Source of the DNA: Gorsachius magnificus
Taxonomy: Eukaryota > Chordata > Aves > Pelecaniformes > Ardeidae
Assembly (NCBI GenBank): GCA_034008185.1
Contig: CM067086.1
Span: 70,478,286 to 70,542,285, forward strand
DNA: 64,000 nt
Direction of reading: 5' to 3'
Both the position numbers and the translations under genes were made by a program. Shown piece after piece: positions 43,734 through 54,830 of this stretch. Every line of letters starts with the position of its first letter. The first letter of the stretch is position 1. The notes below the pieces were generated by a model. It was not told the origin of the DNA. It did no database searches and saw nothing but the letters and a program-made list of their open reading frames with translations.

Positions 43734-46437
43734 GCTGTAGCTGAGCCGTCGGGACCTGCGGGTCTGGGGGTCCGAGGCACTGGGCTGGGCTGGGAGGCAG
43801 CGCTGGTCCCACGTGGGGCTGTGCCCTGCTCCACTCGCCCAGGCACAGCCGTAGCCCCAGCTCCTGTCCAGGGCAGATTTATTCCTCACTGTACAATTTA
43901 GACAAAAACTGAAATTCTATGGTGAAGCCCTAGCGCCCTGATGCCCTCACGCAGGGATGGCAGAGCTCTTTCCTCCGCCTCGTGGCTCTCCCCCTGCTGA
44001 TACTGGGGGAGGAAAGGGGTGGGCAGAGCGCAGAGCAGGAGCCCAGCGCCCTCACACAGCTCCATTTTAGCAGGCGTAATTACCAGCTTTTAAAATAGCC
44101 TTGCTCCTTCCCTCATTTGGCAGCCCTGGGGATTGCCTGCAAAGGGGACCATTTGCCTCAGCACAACCAGAGAGAGATGAAACTTCTCATTCTTCACCAG
44201 GGACAAAGAAATTCATCCTCCCCAGGCGCCTCGGGGGCCATGGCTCTCCAGGCTCGCCCGGCGTGTGCCAGACCTCCTCCGCACCGGGACTCCGCTGGCG
44301 GTTAAGCCCAGCTCCTCCGATGAGTTACCCGAAGTGCCAGCGTGTTCCGGTGATGTGAAGGCTGCAGGCGGACGGACAGACGGACAGATGGACGGCGAGC
44401 CCCACGGCCGCACGGGGGGTGACGGCGGCTGCCAGGAGCCCGGGGACCGTGCTGGCGTCCCCCGGTCACGGGAGGGTGGCACGGAGGCAGGGACAGAACC
44501 AAACACTTCCATCTGTCAGTGCTGGGACCATCTGCATTAACTTTTATCTACTCCCACTAGCCACCAGCTGTGCCAATGAGCCACTGACCTAAAGAGAGAG
44601 CACAGAGAGAGGGAGCTGCTGTTGCTGACCGTAAGACACATACAAATACCAGCCCCCTCTTTCGTCTGCAAATTCTGAAGACCACGTAGCCGCTCTTCCA
44701 GTCTGAGAGACGTGGTGACACGTGAGGTGACACAGGTCGGTCATCAGTGCAGACCCAAAGCTCAGCCCATGCACGGGGAATCAGAACCCGCGCCCGGGCA
44801 GCACCGGCTGGGAGCGGGGAGGTTGCTCTGCTCACGGGCGCTGTGCACACCAAGGAGGAAAGTGCAGGGCAGCCTCAGCTGCAGGCAATTCCAGCTGGAA
44901 ACCACTTCTACCTGTGCATCAGCAGGGGAGACTGCAAATAAACCCGAGCTTGTCCCCCGTGGAGCAGCACTCCAGCGGGTCTGCGTGCCCGCTTGGTGGC
45001 CGGCTGGCCATGGGCACGCTGGGGCCGTGGCACATCGGGGCCATCCCTGCCTGAGCCCCGCGGGTGCCTGACCACGGGGCACCCACCACCCCTCCGCATC
45101 GGGGACGGGACGGGGGGCTGCTCCTGCCACACCACGGGCAGTTTGGGTGGGAGGCACAGGGAGGCGCAGATTAATTTCATGGTGAGAGTAGCAATGAATA
45201 TGATTGCAGGCTGGTGAAAATGAGGAGCTGGCCTGGGTAGCACTGGGAATTTTTAATCTGTGAGAAATTCTTATTGCAAAAAAATAGAAATTTGATATTT
45301 ACACCGCTGTCATATCTGGAAAAAAATGTTTTCTCTTCTTTACCGTCACTTCAGTACAAAAATGTGGAACCTTCTGCAATTCTGTTTGGCCACAGCAACT
45401 ACAAAATGATCGTGCAAGCTATTCCAGTCAAGATGGGAAACCTGAGTGATAAATCCCCAGGAGAGGTTACTGGAACTTGATATCTTTTACATCTGCCCAT
45501 CATTTCACTCTTGCAGAGTAAGCTAGGACAGGGATAATAAACTGCTCCTAAGATTTTCCTCTGCAAAAGCCTATCTTCTTTTACTTTAGTCGCACAGGAC
45601 AACCTTGTTCAGCTGGGCCCGAGCCAGCCCGTGGCTCCCTGCACGGCTGCCCATGGCCGCTGAGCAGCCGTTACCAAGCGCTGATTAACCCGGACCTGTT
45701 CCTGTTGTGTGGCCAACAACAGCCATCCAGAGCATCAGCCCTAGCCCAGAGGCTCAAAATTTAAATGGCCAGCAGGATGAAAGGTCGGCAGAAAAGAAAG
45801 GATAATTGGGCCCGAAGTGTGAAAGTGCATTAAAAGCATCTGAAAAGGGGACGTTTCGGTGGCCAAGGACTGCCATGGAGCTGCTGGGCAACCACCGCTC
45901 AGCTTCCTCCTCTGGTTGCTGCACTTGCTGGCTGAAGAGGGATCAATAAGTAGGGAATTTGAGTGAAAAAGCAAAACACGTGTATTTTCGGTACGCAGAG
46001 ATGCAGGAGGGACGGCACTTGAGAACAGAGCAGGGCGGGAAACAGCAGAGCCATTTCTTCCACTGCATCACATAGCGAGGATTACGATCCTTATCAGATT
46101 AATCCATTCACTTCTAATGAGCAGTCTTGTGTAGCTGAACTCCAGCCCCAGGTTAAACATCTCCCCAGATACCGGCGGGTTCCTGAAGTGCGTCACTGAG
46201 CGCTAAGCGACGCCGCGGTGCAGGGGGGGCTGCTCCGGGGAGCGGGGCTGGAGCACCCAGGGGGACCCCAGACCCGGGGCTACCCCATGCTCCAGGCTGC
46301 CGAAAGCATCGGCCTCCTCCTGCCCTCCCTGCCCCAGAGCTCTGCCCCAGCCTTGGCTTTGGAAGAGGCTCAGCAGCAAAGCTGGGGTGACAAGGGGGGC
46401 AAAGCCCCGCCACAGCACTGCGATATTGGCAGCCATG
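43734..46437. other. single-copy DNA, no gene seen
   Basis: GC-rich segments (44210-44480 and 44770-45140) and AT-rich ones (45240-45500 and 45930-46130). A short GGAC/GACA stretch lies at 44368-44396. No domain in any frame. Confidence 0.4.
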
Positions 46438-46845
46438 GGTCTGTCCGCACCCCTGGGTCTGTCCGCACCCCTGGGTCTGTCTGCACCCCTGGTGTCCAGG
46501 TCCTCGCACCCCTGGGTCTCTAGTCTCGCACCCCTGGGTCCGTCCGCACCCCTGGGTCCACCCGCCACCCCTGGGTCCGTCTGCACCCCTGGGTCCATCC
46601 GCACCCTGGGTCTGTCGCACCCCTGGGTCTGTCTGCACCCCTGGGTCCTGGTCTGCCACCCCTGGTTTGTTCGCACCCCTGGGTCTGTCTGCACCCCTGG
46701 GTCCGTCTGCACCCCTGGGTCCGTCCGCACCCCTGGGTCTGTCCGCACCCCTGGGTCTGTCTGCACCCCTGGGTCCATCCGCACCCCTGGGTCCATCCGC
46801 ACCCCTGGGTCTGTCTGCACCGCTGGGTCCATCCGCACCCCTGGG
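46438..46845. repeat. 18-bp minisatellite, about 22 copies
   Basis: The core GCACCCCTGGGTCTGTCC, with CCATCC and CCGTCC variants, is repeated about 22 times, mostly at 18-bp spacing with a few interrupted units near 46485-46520 and 46650. Because 18 is divisible by three, frames of up to 237 residues stay open on both strands. C-rich on the plus strand. Confidence 0.95.
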
Positions 46846-48474
46846 CAGGCGCCTTCAGCAGGCGGCGGGTACAGGGTCTGGCCCTGGGGAAACAGAGCCG
46901 TCCGTGAAACACCCAAAAATCGCCACGGGGGCAGATAATGGCTTCTACGCTGCCTGTGACCGCTATTTCAAACCGCAAGGAACCCTACACCTGCACATCT
47001 CCTTACAATAAACGTATTTTGCTGACGGTGCCACTGTTTTTTTTAACCTCCTAAGCAGCCAGCAGATCAGCTACTGTAGAATAGCGCATCACTGTGACAT
47101 CAAAGGATTGAAAAAAATGCCGGTGGCCCAACAAGCAAGGACAATGCAAGGATTAGCGGCAGTTCCGCATCACGCTGCCATTTATCAGCCCCTGACAAAT
47201 TACTGATAGTTCATATTGATTCTCTGCGCTGGGTGCAGTGAGCTGAGCAGCAAAACCCCGGATCCACTGAACCGAAAGGATGAGCACGGCTGAGCGGCGC
47301 TCGGCCCGTCCCTGGCCTGCGTCGCACGGCTCACGGCGGGTTCGCGTTAGACGTTTTGTCTTTTCAATTCAACATTTCATCAACGCCCTCTCAAGATCAT
47401 GAGAACTCGCTACTGGGATTATTCCAGCTAAACTTCCCTGCCCATGGAGAGGGGGATGAGTCTCACGTCATTACCACCGGCACGTGCTCAGGTACAGCAG
47501 CATCAGTGCGCAGCGGCGAAACACCGAACAACGAATGCCGTAGTAGACACAACCATGTACTTGCGTGTGGCATTTTGGTTGGTTTTTTTTTTTTTTCCTA
47601 AGAGCTTATGATAAGACTTATTGAAAAGGGTGCTGTGCACGGTTTGCTGTGGGGTCACGCTCCTCAGCCGGTCTGTCCTGGCACGCCAGGAGACGCAGGG
47701 GCGTTCTGCTTAACCACGCTGGCATTCTGCAGGGACCAGGAGAAAAAATAAAGTGGTAAAAGTAAAGGCAAAAAGGCTCTTACTGTAAAAGCTGCTTCAA
47801 ATCTAAGCAGGAGCGTGCCCTCACATTCACGCTTTCTGGAGTGTAAAGCCTTGGCTCCTTTACCTTGGACAACCCAATGGGGGGGTGGGGGGTCTTCACC
47901 TTCTGTTAAAGAAACGAGTGGCAAACCAGAGGAACAGCGCTGAGAACAGTAAACATGGAATACTGCAGGAAACATTGGACCGTGTAGGTGGGAAAGGAGC
48001 TCAGGGGTCTCCATCCAACCCCCTCGCCATGCCACGGCTGGATGCAGCACTCCAGATGTGGTTAAAAAGCACCAAGCAGGCAGGGACCTCTCTTAATCGC
48101 AAGACACGGTGCAGTTACAATCACACGGCTCCTGGGCAGCAATCACAAGATGCAGAAACCTCGGCTCTGTACCGAAGCCCATGAGAAGGCAATCAAACCA
48201 CAGGGAGCCCGGACTGTACAGTTATTTCATAATAATCTCCATCTGAGCGTGACATTTGAGCAGTTCAACGTTTTACTCTCTAACTCTTCTCACACCTTCT
48301 TTTTCCCCGCACACGGTTTTTTCTCTGATGGCTTTTTCTGAACCGTTCTTACAGGCTCCATTTCAATCTCAGCAGCACCAGGACCTAGGATCTGTCAAGC
48401 CCTGCCCCACCATTTAAAGCCATCGTGCTGCCCACGAACAGCACCAGTGACCGACCACCGGCTGCCCTTCCCTG
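46846..48474. other. single-copy DNA, no gene seen
   Basis: AT-rich parts at 46980-47250 and 47540-47620 (with a T14 run near 47582). A segment near 48030-48060 (GGATGCAGCACTCCAGATGTGG) is weakly like CR1 on the minus strand but too short to call. Confidence 0.4.
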
Positions 48475-48498
48475 CAGCACAGCACAGCACAGCACAGC
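48475..48498. repeat. (CAGCA)n short tandem repeat
   Basis: Almost five uninterrupted CAGCA units. Confidence 0.9.
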
Positions 48499-49151
48499 GG
48501 TGCCCTGAGGGCTTTCTTAAACAACAGATGCACTCAAAGAACCACGAGCGCAGAAGAGGACCGTGTAGACCCCACCACCACATCGTCATCTGTCGGCGAT
48601 GCTTATTGTGTAGAAAAGCTGCAGAGCATCCTGCTGTGCCTGCCGGGTGGTTCAAGCTAAGAGCCCTGAGAAAACAGCCATGATAGGAACTAAAAGCTAA
48701 ACCAAAGAGCAGCGTTTCAGCAGAAGGAGACTACCCCAAGGCTGAAGAAGACATGCCCGGGGCGGGGGGGCAAAGGAGGTGCCCTCCCTCACAAGAGCAT
48801 CCGGCTGCCAGTGGAGGAGCTCTGCACTTTACATGGGTCTGACTGGCACCAGCCAATTCCCCAGATTTCCTTAATTTAGTATCTGCTGGGAAGTCCTTGC
48901 TGCCAGAGGTCACCTGCCAGGAGGTGAAAAATAAACTCTATGCAACGTCCCAAGCACCGAGGACCCGTCACCCCTGCGCCCTTGGTCATCCCCGACACCA
49001 TGGGGCTCCCTGCCGGCCGCGGCGCAGGGAGCATCACGAACTCTTTCCCACATTCAGCACCCTTCCACGCCCGCTGAGAGCCTACGGGTGGCTGTGCCCT
49101 AACGCCTGGCTGGTCCTGGGCTCTTTCCAGGTTACCCTGGCACCCTCAACG
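48499..49151. other. single-copy DNA, no gene seen
   Basis: Mixed composition, no domains or known repeats. Confidence 0.4.
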
Positions 49152-49256
49152 TAGAATCATGGAATCGTTTGGGTCGGAAAAGCCCTTTAAGCTCCCCCAG
49201 CCCAACCGTTCCCCTACCCCTGCCATCCCACCCCCAAACCCTGGCCCTCAGCACCA
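49152..49256 (-). mobile_element. CR1 3' end fragment, minus strand
   Basis: On the minus strand it ends CCATGATTCTA and contains GCTGGGGGAGCTTAAAGGGC and the GGGTGGGATGGCAGGGGTAG signature shared with the copies at 30186 and 57981. Only the 3' UTR is left. Confidence 0.9.
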
Positions 49257-49914
49257 CATCTGCAGTTGGGAGGGAGCTGCTGTTGTGCCGGTGTTAAACT
49301 CGCAAGGGTCCAGCTGGGCCATTCTGGATGTCCAGTTTGAGTCTGTGTAAGGCCACTGGAGGTGTTGGTGCAGCATCCCTCCTGAGGGCTCCCAGGGGGG
49401 CAGAGACCCAGAGCCAGAGGAGGAGCAGGAAAAGGTGACCTTGGAGGTGGCAGCAGCCCAGGGGCTTTGGGGGGGAGCAGCTTCTGGAGTGAGGCTTGGC
49501 TGCAGAGAGCTTGGAAACTGTTGGATGGGATTTCTCTTGAGAATTTTCACCCTGATCAGGGGAGATATCATCTGCCAAGGAGCCAAGCTAACAGGGACAC
49601 TGCAGATGCGAGGCCGCTCCTGTCACAGTATTTCAGACACCAAATTAAGGGTTTCCTGTGCCAGGCAGGCTTCTCTATTTCCTTTTACAGAAAAGGAATA
49701 AATTGCTTAATTGAAAATCCAGCTTAAAAAAATAATGAAGAGAGTGCAGCTGGCTCCTGTCACGCAATGCCCCTTTTCATTACCGGAGTCAGAGCCGGGT
49801 GTCACGGTGGGTCAGGGAGAGCTGGGGAACGGAGGCTGGTTAAGGGGGGAGTGTGCAAAAGAGTGCGAATCCTCGGGGGGGGGCGGGAGCTTCTGTCCTC
49901 ACGCTGCTTTCCCG
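49257..49914. other. single-copy DNA, no gene seen
   Basis: GC-rich in part. An 8-G run lies near 49875. No domains. Confidence 0.4.
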
Positions 49915-50305
49915 TGCCTGTGCGTGTGTGTGCGTGTGTGCATGCACGTGGTGCGCGTGTGGTGTGCGTCTTTGTGTTGCTGTGTGCATGCAGTGTGCTG
50001 TGCATGTATTTGTGTATGCGTGTGTGCATCCATGTGTGCATGCCTCTGTGCATGTGTGCGTCCGTGCATGTGTGCATGTGTATGTGCATGCATGCATGTG
50101 TGCATGCCTTTGTGCATGTGTGCATCCATGCATGTGTGCATGTGTATGTGCATGCATGCATGTGTGCATGCCTCTGTCATGTCTGCATGCTGTGTGCATG
50201 TTGTGCATGTGTGCATGCCTCTGTGTGTGTGTGCAAGTGCATGCCTCTGTGCATGTGTGTGTCCGTGCATGTGTGCATGCCTCTGTGCTGTGTGCACACA
50301 CGTGT
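49915..50305. repeat. TGTGCATG-type tandem array with 64-bp higher-order period
   Basis: Alternating purine-pyrimidine array of TGTGCATG, TGTGTGCATG and TGCCTCTGTGCATG units. Bases from 50041 recur at 50105 and start again at 50169, a 64-bp higher-order period. The motif TGTGCA is the complement of TGCACA, the core of the array at 4700-5177. Cys/His/Val-rich open frames on the plus strand and His/Thr-rich ones on the minus strand are artefacts. Confidence 0.92.
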
Positions 50306-51437
50306 TCCTGGGCACAGCTTTCCTCTTCCCCAAGAGCACAGCAGTCGTGTGAGCTGCGGCTGTAGTGGCACCCAGCCAGGCAGACAACCGTAACCATCTA
50401 ATCATTCCCACACAACCGGTGGGGAAGGAAGGGCCAACAGCCCCACAAAAACAGCCCCACAAAATGTCCCTCAAGAGCCGCCTGTGGGAGCACCCTTGGG
50501 TGGCCAGGAAGCTCCTGGGGGGAACCACAGCCGCGGCCGGACTCCGGTCCTCTCCTCGTTGTCCTCCCATCCTCCCAAGAGCCGGCCATCGGCTGGGACC
50601 GGGCTAAAGCAGAACACTGATGCTCTGAAAGTGGCAGCCTGTGAGCAAGCCAGGTGCTACAGGAGCAATGCAAACTCAAACCAGAGTGAAACTGGTTTCA
50701 GACAGGGCTCTGAATAGCCGCGCTGTAGATGCCCTGTGCAGAAGAGTGTTGCTTCAAAACCCACCTAGAGCAGTCTTGCTAACCGGTTACTTATCTCCTG
50801 CCTCCCTTCAGGCCACGGCCTCTGCACAAGCACCTCCACCACGTGTATCAAGCGTTCCAGCCTGAGGCGGCCGGTGCAGGACCATGGGAAAGTGCTGCAG
50901 AGCCCGACGAGGGTCCACGACCCGCTCCTTGCCCCGGCAGGACTGGCTCTTCCCCTGCCGCTGCGGGCCTGAACTTGAACTTGCGTATAGGAAACCTCTG
51001 TCAAGCAAGCGTTACTAAAATATGGGTTTCCGCTGAAAAATTTGGTCGTGTACAGGACTGGAATTCTGTTAAAGGCTGATCTCTGCAAAACGTATACACG
51101 CCTTGATTTATCTATGAGGCTCTGAATTCTTTGGGCTACAGCTTTTAATCAGTGCTATCTGCATTACATAACGTCTTTTATTTTCAGTCTGAATTTTGTT
51201 TTAATGAGCGTTTCGTTAAATACATCAATGGCAACGCTTCCCTGCCAAGTAATTCCAGATTAATTGCATTTGTTAAATGTTCTTCCTCTTTTTTTTTTAT
51301 TTTTAATTTTACTTGCTTTCCAAGAAGGCAGCGCCTTTTAAAATTAACAGCATTTTCAAATCATCATGGTTTACAAACTTGTGGGCACATTTCAAATAAT
51401 AGACCTAAATAAATACACCTGAATTGGGGGTTCCTCC
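50306..51437. other. single-copy DNA, no gene seen
   Basis: GC-rich to about 50960, then AT-rich (51090-51430) with no repeat family. No domain in any frame. Confidence 0.4.
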
Positions 51438-51975
51438 CTAGCGCAGGGTGGTCAGAACCCTCCTGGAATACTGTGTCCAGTTCTGGGATCCCCAGTTCAA
51501 GAAAGATGAGGAACTCCCAGAGAGAGTCCAGAGGAGGGCAACAAGGATGACGGGGGGACTGGAGCATCTCCCCTAGGAGGAAAGGCTGAGGGAGCTGGGC
51601 TTGTTCAGCCTGGAGAAGAGAAGGCTGAGAGGGGATCTCATCAACACCTACAAATATCTCAAGGGTGGGGGTCACCAGGACAGAGCCAGACTCTTCCCAG
51701 TGGTGCCCAGTGCCAGGACAAGGGGCAATGGGCACAACCTGAAGCAGAAGAGGTTCCAGTTGAACGGGAGGAAGAACTTGTTGCCTGTGAGGGTGATGGA
51801 GCCCTGGCCCAGGCTGCCCAGGGGGGCTGTGGAGTCTCCTTCTCTGGAGATCTTCAACCCCCGCCTGGCCGCTGTGCTGTGCCCCCTGCTCTGGGTGAGC
51901 CTGCTTGGGCAGGGGGGTGGCACTGGGGGAGCTCCCGAGGGCCCTGCCAGCCCTTGTGATTCTGTGATTCTGTGA
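51438..51975 (+). mobile_element. CR1 LINE fragment with in-frame stop shared with the 8098 copy
   Basis: Plus-strand CR1: [16 protein letters not shown] ORF2 sequence, then [33 protein letters not shown]. The stop is TAG at 51574-51576, where the copy at 32911 has TAC (Tyr). After the stop the frame stays open to near the 3' end, with [20 protein letters not shown], which the 32911 copy has in a shifted frame. The tail is GATTCTGTGATTCTGTGA. Very similar over its length to the minus-strand copy at 8098. Confidence 0.94.
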
Positions 51976-52596
51976 ACTGTGGCTGCCCCCCGCGCTGCAT
52001 CGCGGCTGACGGGCCGTCTTAGCCTTGCTGCGACCCCGCTCGGGAAGTCCCACGCGTGTCCCCCAGTGGTGGGAGTGGACTCCGAGCTCAGTTACTCGCA
52101 GCAGGGAGCGGAGGGGAGCGGGGCTGCCCGTGCAAGAAGATGCTGTGAAAATCGGGCTTGCTGCACCGGCTGAGCAGTTACGGTGACAGATGGTCCCCGC
52201 CCAGCCACAAGGCGCGGGGAGAGGCTGCCAGCGGATCTGGTGGATGCCTCCCTTTGGGACAAGCTTTTGGTGGAGTTTCACCCGTGCCAGCCAGGGCATC
52301 GGCAGCCGCCCCTGCAGGGTGGCTCCCCAGGGAGGGGGCTCAGCCCTTAGCCCTCTGCCCGGGGGCTCTGCTCCCCTCCGGCTCACCCCGCCGCCGGCTG
52401 CTGGAGACGTTCTGACCACCGTCGGGACGAAGAGGGGGAGGAGAGAGCTGGCGGTGGGTCTCCAGGAGGGTTTTTTACCTCACCGCTACCCTGGCAAAGC
52501 AGAAAGAGGGACCCAGGAAGCCCGCAGACGCAGCAAGCCTGCCGCAGCAGGTACCCACCGTGAGCCGGCTGCACCCAGGCAAGCAAGGACGCCCAA
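51976..52596. other. GC-rich single-copy DNA, no gene seen
   Basis: CpG-containing, GC-rich sequence with long overlapping frames on both strands (up to 351 residues on the minus strand, which also runs through the CR1). No domain. Confidence 0.4.
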
Positions 52597-52660
52597 CCCA
52601 GCACCCAGCACCCAGCACCCAGCACCCAGCACCCAGCACCCAGCACCCAGCACCCAGCAC
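52597..52660. repeat. (CCCAGCA)n heptanucleotide array
   Basis: About nine uninterrupted copies of CCCAGCA. C-rich on the plus strand. Confidence 0.96.
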
Positions 52661-52737
52661 TGCCTCTTCAACTGGTCTCACTGAGCTGCTCAGCCTGACA
52701 GCAAAGGTTTAAGGGTCCGTGGTGACACGTGCTCCCT

Positions 52738-52813
52738 GGCAGGGTTAGGGTAGCGGTTGGGCTTGATGATCTTAGAGGGCTTTTCCAACCCAAACGAGTC
52801 TGTGATTCTGTGA
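52738..52813 (+). mobile_element. CR1 3' end fragment
   Basis: GCAGGGTTAGGGTAGCGGTT, then GGGCTTGATGATCTTAGAGGG, TTTTCCAACCCAAACGAGTC and a TGTGATTCTGTGA tail. Only the terminal 75 bp or so. Confidence 0.88.
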
Positions 52814-54830
52814 GACAAACGCGCACGCAGCCCACCGATGAAGGTCAGCTGCGTGCTGGTGCTCTGCCAGTGCAAGGCCATCCCTGAGGGCTCCCTAACC
52901 TCCCAGGGAAAAGCAGAAAAAGATTCGGGGAGACGAATTTGAATTTCCAGAACTTAAAAAAAGAAAAGCAGCAGAGAGGAAAAGAAAGAAGAAAATCCTG
53001 CAGATAACACAGACTGTGATTAACCAGTGAGACCCTTGCCATCAGAACTTCACTCGAAGACAGCCTGAGATGCATCCTCTGGCCCTCATACAAGTAACTG
53101 GGCTTGCAGCAGGAGTTACTGGGACAGACTTGCTGGAGCAGCCAGCACCCAGGCACAGACTGCATGTTCACGAGGAGCATTTTGGCTTTGAGAAAAGAGT
53201 TACCAGGCAGTAGCGCAGGGCCCAGGTGGTGCAGAAACAGCAGTCATGGCTCCAGCCCGCCGTTAGCCTGGGTACCTAAGGAAAAGAGGTTTATCCTCTT
53301 ACCCCGCTCCCCACAACCCGGCCCCCCAGCCGTGCTCCTGCTTCCCTGGGCAAAGCTGGCTGGAGAGGGAGACCCAGGGAGCAGGCTGGGCGGTGGGAGG
53401 GGGGATGCCGGGGAGCATCCAGGGCTGGCGGGCAGTGGCATCTGAGAAACCCACAGCAAAATAAACACATCTGATTTTAAAAAGCAAGTAAAGGCAAGTG
53501 AGTTACCTAAGCGTGGCAGCGTGCATCCCAGCGGACGAATTCCAGGGCAGGGGCATCCTCCAGGGCAGAGCAGAGAAAAGCCCTGCTCCTCTGTGCCTAA
53601 GCTGCACACAAGCAAGGGATTCATCTGAGAATCCTTCTGACAGGTTCTTAATGAGATCTCACATAATGATCCAGGCTTTATCGCTCATTATTAGAGAAGC
53701 TTCCCCCAGTGTCAGGCAACTGCAGGGCCTGGGAACAGGCAGAGTGGATGGGCACTTCCCTGCCCAGGCGGATGAAGTCATCCTTCATTTGGGAGTAGGA
53801 TTCTTCCACTTCTCCTAAGGCTCTGCTGTAAATTTTAAGAATTCGTGTGTGCTTTGTACTGAATAACTGAGTAACACAGTGGCTGTGAAATGCTGCCCTT
53901 CCTCTCCTCATCACAGAGACCAAATTACACTTGCTGTTACCCTTGGGTTAGAAAAGCTCTCCTTTGCCACGTAGCATGTCCTTTGATCCCTGCCCCGGGT
54001 GCCAAGCCTCCTGGGACAGACCAGGCAGCTCCCACCATGCTCAGGGCCAGGCTAAATTGGATAAATACTGTGGACAATTAACAGCCCAGTCCCCTTCCGT
54101 CCATTCCCCTTATACTCCCTAAGACCTGTAATTAAACTCTGCTTGTGTCTGTGGACTCTGTCATTAAAATACCATAAGAGATTCTAAGGGGGGAAAAAAA
54201 AGGTATGCAAACAAGCAAACAAAAGTAGCCAAAGTATCTTGAAGTTCAATTGCTTTTCAAAGGCAGAGATTTCAGTACCGCTCCCCCCAAGCATCGGGGT
54301 ACCAGGGGCTCGCAAGGAGCAGCGACCACCACTGCCCTCCTTCCCCCATCAGCCCACACGAGCCCCCGACTGTGCCACGGCCACACAGAAACTCATTGCC
54401 TACAGCATTAATTGCTTGGGTTTGGCCTCTCTCCGTGATATTTGGTGATCCCAGTGGGCACCATGGCACAGCCTGGCTTTCCGACATCTCCAGGTCTCGG
54501 GGAGCTCCTGTGGCCGCTGGGCTGTAAATTCTCCTCCTTTAAACCCGGTGCCCTCACGGGTGACCTGTGAGTGCCCTTCTTCCCTGCCCCCTCTGCCCAG
54601 ACACCCACGTAAACCTTCTCTCAGGTTGCATCCACCTTTTCTAGCCTGGAGAGAACTGATGTTGTATTCCGGGAAAATATGTCTTTAATTAATTTTACAG
54701 CCTGTCTGTCTGTGATTCTGGCCGTGCGCACGTGGCCAGGCTTAGCTCCTTAGGGATTACGGGTAGCACATTTTGGTACACGTGATTATCAAGGAGGAAA
54801 TCAATGGGAAACCTTTTTTTTTCTTTCCAG
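52814..54830. other. single-copy DNA, no gene seen
   Basis: A purine-rich stretch at 52915-53000; AT-rich parts at 53630-53700, 53815-53890 and 54130-54270. A strong acceptor-like tract (T8 then CTTTCCAG) ends at about 54831, but the following frame is serine/leucine-rich low complexity with no recognisable domain. Confidence 0.4.

Noticed and set aside
48000..48070. Possible minus-strand CR1 fragment
   Set aside because: Only a short GATGCAGCACTCCAGATGTGG-like stretch fits; no tail or flanking CR1 sequence supports it.
49711..50570. Cys/His/Val-rich open frames of up to 223 residues
   Set aside because: Products of the TGTGCATG array, open on both strands; they resemble cysteine-rich proteins only through the repeat.
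51364..52419. 351-residue minus-strand open frame, the longest in the window
   Set aside because: It runs antisense through a CR1 copy and then GC-rich DNA. No domain is recognisable and the CR1 part is a known antisense artefact seen also at 8098 and 32911.
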